Origin: Sphaerisporangium sp040685555
GTDB lineage: Bacteria > Actinomycetota > Actinomycetes > Streptosporangiales > Streptosporangiaceae
Reading direction: 5' to 3'
Assembly (NCBI RefSeq): GCF_040685555.1
Contig: NZ_JBFBIK010000028.1
Location: forward strand, 9,159-73,158
Length of the DNA stretch: 64,000 nucleotides
The notes beneath the pieces were generated by a model. The model was not told the DNA's origin, ran no database searches, and saw only the letters and a list, made by a program, of their open reading frames with translations. Of the stretch, positions 20,199-28,581 are shown in pieces (within the stretch, counting starts at the first letter, position 1; each line of letters opens with the position of its first letter). A program made the position numbers and the translations under genes.

Positions 20199-21428
20199 TC
20201 AGACGAGGACCTCGGGCGGGGCGGGGTGGCTCAGGAACGCGGTGGGGCTCGCGGTCAGGCCGTACGCGCCTGCCTGGAACAGCACGATCAGGTCCCCGAC
20301 CTCGGTCCTCGGCAGCGTCACGTCGTCCCCGAGCAGGTCGAGCGGGGTGCACAGGCAGCCGACCACGGTCACGGTCTCGGGCTCGGCGGCCGGGTCGCCC
20401 ATGCGGTTCCCCACCGCGATCGGGTAGTTGCGCCTGATCACCTGGCCGAAGTTGCCGGACGCCGCGAGCTGGTGGTGCAGTCCCCCGTCCACGACGACGA
20501 AGGTCTTGCCGCGCGACTCCTTGCGGTCCACGACACGGGTGACGTAGACGCCGGCCTCGCCCACCAGGTAGCGCCCGAGCTCGACGACGATCCTCGCCTC
20601 GGGCAGGCGGGGGCGGATCATCCCGTCGACCAGCTCCGCGAGGTTGCGCCCGACCGGTTCGAGGGCGAGCGGCCTGTCCCTCTGGGAGTACGGGATGCCG
20701 AAGCCGCCGCCGAGGTTGACGTACCGCACCGGTCCCGGCGCCGCCCCGGCGAACCCGAGGACGAGCTCGGCGGTCCTGCGCTGCGCCTCGCAGATGCTGT
20801 CGGCGTGCAGGTTCTGCGAGCCGGCGAACACGTGGAACCCCTGGAAGTCGAACTCGGCACCGGTCAGGCTCGCGAGCACCTCCGGCACCCGTTCCGCGTC
20901 GATGCCGAACTGCTGCGGCCCGCCCCCGAGCCGCATCCCGGAACCCCGCACCGTGAAGTCGGGATTGACCCGCAGCGCGACCCGGGCCGGGATGCCGGTG
21001 GCCGCGCTGATCGACCGGACCCGCGCGATCTCCAGCTCGGACTCCAGCTCGATGGTGACCCCGGCGGCGACCGCCTGGGTCAGCTCCTCGACCGTCTTGC
21101 CCGGCCCCGCGAAGCCGATCCGGCCCGCCGGAACCGGGGTGTCGAGCGCGTGCCGCATCTCCAGCGCGGAGGCCACGTCGAAGCCGTCGACCAGACCGCT
21201 CATGTGCTGGAGCAGGGCCGGCATCGGGTTGGCCTTCACCGCGTAGCTCAGGTCGATCTCGGTGGGCAGCGCGGCGCGCACGGCCGCGACCCGGCGGTTG
21301 ATCAGCTCCCGGTCGTAGGCGAAGAACGGGGTGCCGCCCACCCGGGCGGCCAGCCGCTCGACGGGGATGCCGCCGACGGTGAGCGCGCCGTGGTGCCTTC
21401 CCGCCCATCCCTCCGGCAGGCCGGACAT
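20199..21428 (-). CDS. PLP-dependent decarboxylase acting probably on a carrier-bound amino acid (BtrK/VinO-like)
   Basis: 409-residue fold-type III PLP decarboxylase of the diaminopimelate/ornithine decarboxylase superfamily. PLP-binding Lys is in YAVKANP; the phosphate-binding glycines are in LGGGFGIPY; HVFAGSQNL and the CLCTPLD motif (Cys and Asp of the active site) follow. The CTPLD form and the neighbours (AMP ligase and free ACP) match the subgroup that decarboxylates amino-acyl-ACP, such as BtrK in butirosin and VinO in vicenistatin biosynthesis, rather than primary lysine synthesis. The ATG at 21428 overlaps the ligase stop (TGATG). The actual amino acid is not predictable here. Confidence 0.85.
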   Translation of the reverse strand: MSGLPEGWAGRHHGALTVGGIPVERLAARVGGTPFFAYDRELINRRVAAVRAALPTEIDLSYAVKANPMPALLQHMSGLVDGFDVASALEMRHALDTPVPAGRIGFAGPGKTVEELTQAVAAGVTIELESELEIARVRSISAATGIPARVALRVNPDFTVRGSGMRLGGGPQQFGIDAERVPEVLASLTGAEFDFQGFHVFAGSQNLHADSICEAQRRTAELVLGFAGAAPGPVRYVNLGGGFGIPYSQRDRPLALEPVGRNLAELVDGMIRPRLPEARIVVELGRYLVGEAGVYVTRVVDRKESRGKTFVVVDGGLHHQLAASGNFGQVIRRNYPIAVGNRMGDPAAEPETVTVVGCLCTPLDLLGDDVTLPRTEVGDLIVLFQAGAYGLTASPTAFLSHPAPPEVLV

Positions 21429-22972
21429 CACGCCACCATCCGGCGCAGCTCACCGCGGTCGAACTTGCCGTTGCCCGACCTCGGCAGCTGGGAGTACACC
21501 ACCACGCGCCGGGGGACCATGTACCTCGGCAGGTCGCGTTCCAGCGCCTTCATCAGCGTGCCGGTGTCGCAGGCCTCGCCCGTCGGGCCGGTGACCGCGA
21601 GCACCACGTGCTGCCCCAGCTCCTCGTCGGGCACGCCGAAGGCGGCCGCCTCGGACACCAGGCCGGTGGCGTACGCGGCCTCCTCGACCTCCGTGGGGCT
21701 CAGCCGGTATCCCGAGGTCTTGATCATGTCGTCGGTGCGCCCCACGAAGTACAGGAAGCCCTCCTCGTCGCGGTAGGCCACGTCGCCGGACCACACCGCG
21801 ATCTCGGTGCGCGTGGGACCGCGCCCCGGCGGGAACGGACGGAACCGCTCGGCCGTGCGCTCGGGGTCGTTCCAGTAGCCGAGCGACACGAGCGCGCCGC
21901 GATGCACGATCTCGCCCTCCTCGCCGGGGTCGCAGACCGAGCCGTCCGGCCGCACCACCAGGACCTCCGCGTTGGGGATGGCCTTGCCGATCGAGCCGGG
22001 CCGGCGTCCGGCCTCGGCCGGGTCGAGGTAGGTGGAGCGGAACGCCTCGGTCAGCCCGTACATCAGGTAGGGCTTCGCCTCGGGAAAGGTCTCCCGCAGC
22101 CAGGCCAGGGTGGTCCCGGGCATGCGACCTCCGGTACTGGCGACATAGCGCAGGCTCCCGGTGGCCTCCCGCGGCCATTTCCTGGTCGCGAGCTGGAGCC
22201 ACAGGGGCGGTACGCACGTCAGCCCGGTGACACCGTGCCGGGCGCACAGGCGTACGACCTCGCCGGGCGTGAGGTAGTTCATCAGGACCACGTGCGCGCC
22301 GGCGACGAAAGAGGTCGTGAGCTGGCTGAACCCGGCGTCGAAGCTCAGCGGGAGCACGGCGAGCACCACGTCGTCGCGGGTGTGCCCGAGATAGGCGGCG
22401 ACGCTCTGCGCGCCGGCGAGCAGGTTGCGGTGCGACAGGACGACGCCCTTCGGCGAGCCGGTGCTGCCGGAGGTGTAGAGGATGGCCGCGACGTCGGCGT
22501 CGATCACCCCGTCACCGTCGCCGTGAGCCGGCTCATCCTCAGCGCACAGCCGCGCCCAGGTGGTCACCCCTGGGCCGTCGCCCGCGGCGTCACCGATCAG
22601 CACCAGGTGCGGCGACCGGCCCACCTCGAACCGGCCCGCCAGCGTGCGGTGGCGCTCGCACGTGGTGATCACCACGCGGGCGTCGCAGTCGGCGGCGATG
22701 TACTCCACCTGCCGCGGTCTGAGCAGCGGGTTGACCGGGACGAAGACCCCGCCGGCCGAGGAAACGGCCAGCATCGCGACGACCGTCTCGACGCGCTTCT
22801 CGAGGTACACGACGACCCGCTCGCCACGACGGAGACCGAGGCGCCGCAGCCCGGCGGCGGCCCTGCCGACGCGACGGGCCAGCTCGCCGTAGGTGAGGGT
22901 CTCGTCCTTGAAGGTCAGCGCCGGGCCCTCCGGGTCGCCGCACCCCAGCAGATCATCGACTCGAGTCAGCAT
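21428..22972 (-). CDS. AMP-forming acyl/aminoacyl ligase
   Basis: 514-residue ANL-superfamily adenylating enzyme. The P-loop is YTSGSTGSPKGVV, the A5-type region is MYGLTEAFRSTY, and the catalytic C-terminal lysine is in GNGKFDRGELR. Length fits a stand-alone ligase without a carrier. It lies between the free ACP gene and the decarboxylase on one transcript. In the butirosin and vicenistatin pathways an equivalent ligase loads an amino acid on the ACP before decarboxylation, so that role is inferred. The ATG at 22972 has GAGGA upstream. Confidence 0.88.
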   Translation of the reverse strand: MLTRVDDLLGCGDPEGPALTFKDETLTYGELARRVGRAAAGLRRLGLRRGERVVVYLEKRVETVVAMLAVSSAGGVFVPVNPLLRPRQVEYIAADCDARVVITTCERHRTLAGRFEVGRSPHLVLIGDAAGDGPGVTTWARLCAEDEPAHGDGDGVIDADVAAILYTSGSTGSPKGVVLSHRNLLAGAQSVAAYLGHTRDDVVLAVLPLSFDAGFSQLTTSFVAGAHVVLMNYLTPGEVVRLCARHGVTGLTCVPPLWLQLATRKWPREATGSLRYVASTGGRMPGTTLAWLRETFPEAKPYLMYGLTEAFRSTYLDPAEAGRRPGSIGKAIPNAEVLVVRPDGSVCDPGEEGEIVHRGALVSLGYWNDPERTAERFRPFPPGRGPTRTEIAVWSGDVAYRDEEGFLYFVGRTDDMIKTSGYRLSPTEVEEAAYATGLVSEAAAFGVPDEELGQHVVLAVTGPTGEACDTGTLMKALERDLPRYMVPRRVVVYSQLPRSGNGKFDRGELRRMVA

Positions 22973-23016
22973 GCGCGGTCCTCACGCTCGTGGCCGGCCG
23001 GGGTGCCACCCGCCGC

Positions 23017-23277
23017 TCATTTCGTGGCCACCAGCGCCGAGAGCGCCCGCCAGAGCGAGCCGACGGTCGCGAACGTCTCCTCGTCGAGGATGTCGTCGGG
23101 AAGCTCGATGTCGTAGCCGTCCTCCAGTGCGACCAGCAGCTGGACGACGCCCATCGAGTCGAGGCCGAGCCCGGCGAGGTCGTCGAACGGGGAGAGGTCA
23201 CCGGATTCTGCATAAGGCAAATGGGGCCGGAGGATATTTTGGAACTCGTGAGGTATTTCTATTTCAACCATGGTCAT
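23017..23277 (-). CDS. Free-standing acyl/peptidyl carrier protein
   Basis: 86-residue carrier protein. The phosphopantetheine serine is in LGLDSMGVVQLL at about residue 42, and helix III motifs (IELPDDIL) follow. The start at ATG 23277 (MTMVEIEI) is chosen because GAGGTGG stands seven bases upstream; the same GAGGTGGCACG leader precedes the PKS start. First gene of the minus-strand ACP-ligase-decarboxylase unit, so it is the likely carrier for the amino acid that the ligase activates. Confidence 0.9.
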   Translation of the reverse strand: MTMVEIEIPHEFQNILRPHLPYAESGDLSPFDDLAGLGLDSMGVVQLLVALEDGYDIELPDDILDEETFATVGSLWRALSALVATK

Positions 23278-23585
23278 CGTGCCACCTCGCAGTGAGGGCC
23301 CAGCGCATCGGACGACATCGAGAAATGTTGCCCCACCCAGGCTCGCCGGGCGCGGGGGTACGGTCAAGCGAGTCGTTCATTTAAAAAGGACCGCTCCGGT
23401 GGCAGGTTGTCACGTTCCTGAAGATGACACCGCCCCGTCGTTGTAACGCCCTCCTGAAACGCCAATTCTCAATCGCATGCAACTATCCTGAGAAGCGCTG
23501 TCGATCCGGCGACCGGTGAGTCGCACCACCGGCGAACTGCGCAATCGTGCGGAGTGGGTGTCGCGACCGACTGTTGGAGGCTGAG

Positions 23586-26198
23586 TTGTCCGCTGCCAAG
23601 AACGCCAATCTCTGCTGGGGCCAGCGTTACATGTGGCTGAGATATCACCAGCTGCCGCCGCGGGAGCGACACGACACGCACATCGTCCTGCACCTGGAGA
23701 TGCCCTACGACGTCACGTTCGCGCACTGCCGGACGGCGGTCAACTACCTGACCCGCCGGCACGAGGCGCTGCGCACCACATATCACCTCGACGGTGACGG
23801 CGACCCGCGGCAGCGGGTGCATTCTCCGGCCGCCGTCCCGGTCATTCAGGTGACCACGGAAAGGGACGGCACGGCCGCACCGGGCGAGGTCGTGGAAAAG
23901 CTCACCACCACCGAATTCGACCTTTCCACCGAATGGCCGATACGCGCCTGCGTCATCACCACGGGCGGCGTTCCGAAGCAGCTCGTCCTGGTGCTGAACC
24001 ACCTGGCGGTCGACGTCTGGACGGTCCGGCAGATCAAGCGTGAGCTCAAGGTCCAGTGCGCCGGCTTCAGCTCCCGGCGGCCCGCCGCCCTGGAGCCGGT
24101 GCGCCACCAGCCGATGGATCTCACCCGGTACGAGTCCTCGCCGGAGGCCGCCGCCATGGCCGGACGCGCCATGGCCTTCTGGAGAGAGGAGATCTCGAAG
24201 CTGCCGGCCGACACGTTCGGCGCGAGGCGCGTGCACGACGCCGAGCCGTCCGCACGCGGCGCGACGCTCACCTCGCCGTCGATGCTGGACGCCAGCCGCC
24301 GCATCGGCGCCCGGCACCAGGCGTGGCCGTCGCTGGTCCACGTGACCGCCTACACCATGCTCATGGCCGCCTACACCGGCAGCGGCACGGTCGGCCACCT
24401 CTCCTTCACCAGCAATCGCGATTCAGGCCAGTACTCCGACGTGATGACCTGCATGTTCTCGCCCCTGCTGATGCGGGTCGACTGCCACGACGACCCCACC
24501 TTCACGGAGCTGCTGCGGCGCGTCGCGCGGCACTTCGAGCGGGCGCAGGCCAACTCCTACGTCCCCTATGACGAGGTCGTCGAGCTGGTGTCACGCGAGA
24601 GCTCGCGGCGCGGCCAGGACGTGCGTATCGGGTCGGAGCTGAACTTCATCAAGCAGGCGTCCCGGGACACCAAGGCCAGGCGCACCAAGTTCACCTGGAG
24701 CGCGACGCCGTCTGGCTGGGCTCACCACGGCGGCGACACCTACTTCCGCATCGACGAGTGGCGGGACGCCGTCGTCGTCACGCTCAAGGCCGTCTCCACG
24801 GTGATGGACGCCGATGCCATGGAGCGGTTCCTACGGGGCTACGAGGCCGTGTTCCAGGCGCACGACGACCCGTCGGCGGACCTGCGGATCAGCGACGTCG
24901 CCCGGCTGGCGGGTTTCGCGCCCCCGCCGCCGGCCGGGGACGACCTGGCCGGCCTCGGCCGGATCGAGGCCGCAGGAGACGAGGCCGCAGGAGACGAGGC
25001 CGCCACCCCGATGGGCGAGGCCGAGCGGATCCTGGCGGCCGTCGTGCGGCAGGTGAACGGGCTCGATGACGTCGACCTGTCCGGCAGCTACACGGCCGCC
25101 GGGGGAAGGGCCCTGCGGATCCCTGGGGTGCTGGCCGCGCTCGCCGGCCATGGGTGGGAAGGCATCTCCGTCCACCAGCTCACCAGTGCCCGGCCGCTAC
25201 GCGCGCTGGCCGCCCGGCTCACCCCGATCACCCCGATCACCCCGATCGGGCCCTCTACCCCAACCCAGAACTTGAGCAAGACGGAGTGGTTTCACATGAA
25301 TGACGCTCTCGCGGACCGCCCCTCCAACGGTGTCTCCAAGACGCACCAGCTGGTCGCTTCGGAGCAGGAGCTCCGGCGGGCGCTCGACCGTGAACTGTCG
25401 GCCTTCGACCTCGACAAGCTGGTCATCATGGGTGGCCACTTCATGCTCTTCGAGGACGAGACCTCCGGCCGGCTCGTGCCCGGGGTCATCGAGGAGCAGA
25501 AGTCCGACACCATGCGGCGCAGGATCGCCGGCCGCGTCGGGATCTTCCCCGGCTACAGCTGGACGATGTCGGTCGACCTGCTCAAGTCCTACTCGGAGAC
25601 CTGCGACGACGTACGGCTGCTCCTGCTGATCAACGACTGGCAGTACGTGCCGGCGGCGGGCCGTCCCGCGAGCGAGCTGCGGGCCGAGTTCTTCGAGGAG
25701 TTCACCCGGCTGCCCGCCGAGTACGAGAAGGTCCTGCGCAACTCCGGCCTCTCGCCGGACCGGGTCCTTTCGAGCCGCAAGCACGCGCTGTCGTTCCCCG
25801 AGACGTGGCTGAAGTACCGCTTCCAGAAGGCCGCCGACAAGTTCGTCAAGCAGGGGCTGCTGGAGAAGCGCGTCCTCGACTCCGCCAGGAACGACACCGA
25901 GGTGGCCTTCCTCGACCCGGAGGGGAACTACCGCACGCTGATCAGCTGTGGCATCACCGGATGCGCGGGCGAGATCACCGAGATGATCTCGGAGGTCTAC
26001 CGCGCCGGCTACCGGGCCATCGTCATCTTCGCGCCGGGCGAGTGCCTCGCGCCCGTACAGACGGGCGTCGACATCGCGCTCAACCTCTACCGGCTGCCGG
26101 GAATGCTCGTCGTCATCGCCGACCCCGGCGGGAGCGGCGAGATGTCCACCGACGAGATCTACTCGAAGCTCGTGACGGTCAGCACCTTCCGCAGCTGA
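23586..26198 (+). CDS. Condensation domain, degenerate carrier domain and unknown C-terminal domain in one frame
   Basis: 870 residues. Residues 1-460 are an NRPS-type condensation domain with NHLAVDVW (His139, Asp143). Residues about 485-550 look like a carrier domain, but the GGxS serine is Ala509 (GGRAL), so it cannot carry phosphopantetheine. A Thr/Pro/Ile linker (TPITPITPIGP) leads to a ~300-residue C-terminal region that I do not recognise; it has MGGHFMLFEDETSG, LLLINDWQYVPA and cysteines in ISCGITGCAGE and GECLAP. The TTG at 23586 has GGAGG six bases upstream. An internal ATG at 25296 has GGAG nine bases upstream and could yield the last 300 residues separately. Upstream of the cysteine desulfurase gene by 47 bp. 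Confidence 0.82.
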   Translation: MSAAKNANLCWGQRYMWLRYHQLPPRERHDTHIVLHLEMPYDVTFAHCRTAVNYLTRRHEALRTTYHLDGDGDPRQRVHSPAAVPVIQVTTERDGTAAPGEVVEKLTTTEFDLSTEWPIRACVITTGGVPKQLVLVLNHLAVDVWTVRQIKRELKVQCAGFSSRRPAALEPVRHQPMDLTRYESSPEAAAMAGRAMAFWREEISKLPADTFGARRVHDAEPSARGATLTSPSMLDASRRIGARHQAWPSLVHVTAYTMLMAAYTGSGTVGHLSFTSNRDSGQYSDVMTCMFSPLLMRVDCHDDPTFTELLRRVARHFERAQANSYVPYDEVVELVSRESSRRGQDVRIGSELNFIKQASRDTKARRTKFTWSATPSGWAHHGGDTYFRIDEWRDAVVVTLKAVSTVMDADAMERFLRGYEAVFQAHDDPSADLRISDVARLAGFAPPPPAGDDLAGLGRIEAAGDEAAGDEAATPMGEAERILAAVVRQVNGLDDVDLSGSYTAAGGRALRIPGVLAALAGHGWEGISVHQLTSARPLRALAARLTPITPITPIGPSTPTQNLSKTEWFHMNDALADRPSNGVSKTHQLVASEQELRRALDRELSAFDLDKLVIMGGHFMLFEDETSGRLVPGVIEEQKSDTMRRRIAGRVGIFPGYSWTMSVDLLKSYSETCDDVRLLLLINDWQYVPAAGRPASELRAEFFEEFTRLPAEYEKVLRNSGLSPDRVLSSRKHALSFPETWLKYRFQKAADKFVKQGLLEKRVLDSARNDTEVAFLDPEGNYRTLISCGITGCAGEITEMISEVYRAGYRAIVIFAPGECLAPVQTGVDIALNLYRLPGMLVVIADPGGSGEMSTDEIYSKLVTVSTFRS

Positions 26199-26245
26199 CG
26201 CACCCGGCAGCGCAGGCGAAACACCGACGGTGACGGAACGGGACA

Positions 26246-27409
26246 ATGAAGGTCATCTATCTGGACAACTGTGCCACCACTCGCGTGGACGACGAAGTGT
26301 TCGACGCGATGCTGCCCTACCTGAGGGACGACTTCGGGAACCCGTCGTCGCCGCATGTCCTCGGCAAGCGGGCCCGCCGGGCCGTGGACGCCGCCACCGA
26401 GTCGGTGGCGGCGCTGCTCGGCGCCGCCCCCGAGAGCATCGTCCTCACCTCCGGCGCGACCGAGAGCAACAACATCGCGCTGCTGGGGATGTTCGCGCAT
26501 GCCGACCGCGCGCCGGTCAACGCGCTGTTCTGCCCGACCGACCACAAGTCGTCTCTCGCGATCGGCCGGGCGCTGGGCAGCAGGGGGATCGACATCCGCA
26601 CGATGAAAGTGCGCCCGGACGGGCTGGTGGATCTCGCCGGCTTCGCCGGGCTCCTCGACGTCCACTCCCGGGTGGCGACGGTCGCCTGGGTCAACAGCGA
26701 GATCGGCACGATCCAGCCCGTCTCGGAGATGGCCGCGCTCGGCCACGCCGCCGGGTGCCTGCTGCACGTCGACGGCGCCCAGGCCGCCGGCCGGATCCCG
26801 ATCAGCGTGGCGGACGCGGCGATGGACACCCTTTCGATCTCGGCCCACAAGATACGCGGGCCGAAGGGGATCGGCGCCCTGTACGTGCGGCCGGAGATCC
26901 GCCGCCGCCTGCACCCGACCACCTACGGCGGCGGCCAGTACGAGCTGCGCAGCGGGACGGTACCCACCCACCTGGTGGTGGGCCTGGGCAAGGCGTGCGA
27001 GCTGGCGCTGCGCCGGCTCGACGCCGACTGGGAGCGGGTCACGCGGCTGCGGGACACGGCGCTGCGACTGCTCACCGCGCGCATGCCGGGCGTGCGGTTG
27101 AACGGGTGCCCCCACGCGGGGGTGCCCCACATCCTGAACCTCGTCCTGCCCGGGGTGCGCGGCGAGAGCCTGGTGGCGAGCCTGCACTCCGTGGCGCTGT
27201 CCACCGGGTCGGCGTGCAACTCGGCGTCCCAGGAGCCCTCGCCCGTGCTCACGGCGATCGGGGTCGGCCCCGAGGACGCGAACAGCTCCATCCGCATGTG
27301 CCTGGACCCCGGCATGGACATGGAGGAGCTGGTGCGCGGCATCGAGCTCGTCTGCGACCGGGCCGAGGGCCTGGCCGGCGTGGCCGTCGCGATGCAGGGC
27401 GCGCGGTGA
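26246..27409 (+). CDS. Cysteine desulfurase (NifS/IscS family)
   Basis: 387-residue class V PLP aminotransferase-fold enzyme. It begins with YLDNCATT, has the substrate-pocket histidine near CPTDHKSSL, the PLP lysine in SAHKIRGPKG, and the mobile sulfur-carrying cysteine in STGSACNSAS followed by the Arg of SSIRM. All catalytic residues of a working desulfurase are present. It follows the condensation/unknown protein by 47 bp on the same strand, so a supply of sulfur for a cluster step is inferred (a thioamide, thioacid, thiolactone or thiol group are possibilities). A housekeeping Fe-S role is less likely, because no Fe-S assembly genes are near. Confidence 0.92.
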   Translation: MKVIYLDNCATTRVDDEVFDAMLPYLRDDFGNPSSPHVLGKRARRAVDAATESVAALLGAAPESIVLTSGATESNNIALLGMFAHADRAPVNALFCPTDHKSSLAIGRALGSRGIDIRTMKVRPDGLVDLAGFAGLLDVHSRVATVAWVNSEIGTIQPVSEMAALGHAAGCLLHVDGAQAAGRIPISVADAAMDTLSISAHKIRGPKGIGALYVRPEIRRRLHPTTYGGGQYELRSGTVPTHLVVGLGKACELALRRLDADWERVTRLRDTALRLLTARMPGVRLNGCPHAGVPHILNLVLPGVRGESLVASLHSVALSTGSACNSASQEPSPVLTAIGVGPEDANSSIRMCLDPGMDMEELVRGIELVCDRAEGLAGVAVAMQGAR

Positions 27410-27520
27410 CCTCTGCCGCCGGTGGCATCGCGGCGCGCCCTCGGAGGGCAGGACGCGGCGCGCGCGATGACACCCGATGTCGCCGGGCGGACAGGGCCGG
27501 ACGAGCGAACGCGGGCGCCA

Positions 27521-28528
27521 TCATGTGATGTTCGCCGAGAACCTGCGGGCCGCCTGGACCCCGGCCTGGAACCGGCTCGTCGCGTCGAGGTCGCGCATGA
27601 GCGTGGCGATGTGACGCCGGCAGCTGCGGACCGACATGCCGAGCTTGCGAGCGACGATCTCGTCGGTGTAGCCCTTGGCCATCAGCCCGGCGATGGCCTG
27701 GAGGAGGTCGTCGGCCACGTTGGCGTACCCGGACTCCACGCCCTCCAGGGGCGTCGCCCCGTCCCACAGATGGTCGAACAGGTCCAGGAAGAACTGGGCG
27801 ACCCCGTGGTTGTGCACCCGGGCGACGTTGGTCTCCCCGTCGGACAGGCCGAACAGGACCACCAGCGACCGGTCGAAGACGACCGCGGACCTCGGTATGT
27901 GGCTGGTGGTGCACACCGCCGCGCCCGCGTCCGTCAGCTTCTTGATCTTCATCCGCGTGGAGAGGTCCGCGCGGTCGCGGTGCTGGCAGATGATGCGCAC
28001 GGTGATCCCCCGCCCGAGCAGCGGGAGGTAGGCCGGCGAGAGCTCCTCGGCGTCGCTCTTGCTCGACTGCAGGATGAGCACCTCGTCGCGGCACGCGTCG
28101 CCCGCCATCTTCAAAAAGCCCCTGACCTCCATGGACCCCACGAGGTACTCGATGGAGGTGGACCCCGAGCTCTGCCCGCCGGAACCGGCGTCGTCCTGGC
28201 GGAAGACGTCGATGCGCTCGCGGATCTGGTCGATCAGCTCGCGGCGCTGGTACATCTCGCGCTCGACCGAGGAGACCAGCGACGCGGTCGCGACCTCCGG
28301 ATCGACCGGGACGAACCGCCGGCCCGCGCCGTCCTCCGTCCGCAGCAGGCGGCTGGCGACGAGGTGGTCCACCGCCTCCTGCATCTCGTGGATCCCGATG
28401 CCGAGATCCGCCGCCGCCACCTCCAGGGCCTCGATCGAGCCCTTTCTCGCGGCGTAGCGATACACGTCTCTCACATGGTCGGCGCCGACCGGCGTCGTGC
28501 CCGCGAGTAATCTGGCCATCGTCTTCAT
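27521..28528 (-). CDS. Winged-helix/LuxR-type transcriptional regulator
   Basis: 335 residues. The N-terminal segment (RDVYRYAARKGSIEALEVAA, then AVDHLVASRLLRTE) is a TrmB-like winged helix. A middle region follows with a PLD-like effector fold seen in such regulators (YLVGSMEVRGFLK, VRIICQHRDRADL). The C terminus is a LuxR HTH, GYTDEIVARKLGMSVRSCRR. This architecture is common in actinomycete biosynthetic clusters. It lies directly upstream, on the same strand, of the ABC-2 transporter's last gene, and probably governs this region. Its signal is unknown. Confidence 0.85.
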   Translation of the reverse strand: MKTMARLLAGTTPVGADHVRDVYRYAARKGSIEALEVAAADLGIGIHEMQEAVDHLVASRLLRTEDGAGRRFVPVDPEVATASLVSSVEREMYQRRELIDQIRERIDVFRQDDAGSGGQSSGSTSIEYLVGSMEVRGFLKMAGDACRDEVLILQSSKSDAEELSPAYLPLLGRGITVRIICQHRDRADLSTRMKIKKLTDAGAAVCTTSHIPRSAVVFDRSLVVLFGLSDGETNVARVHNHGVAQFFLDLFDHLWDGATPLEGVESGYANVADDLLQAIAGLMAKGYTDEIVARKLGMSVRSCRRHIATLMRDLDATSRFQAGVQAARRFSANIT

Positions 28529-28581
28529 GAACTCCCCCTCGTTGTCTTGTCACGGCCGGTGTGCAACATACGGATGGCGGA

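Noticed and set aside
26246..27409. DndA of a DNA phosphorothioation system
   Set aside because: The desulfurase has no DndB-E or Ssp genes nearby and sits in the biosynthetic block directly after a condensation enzyme gene.
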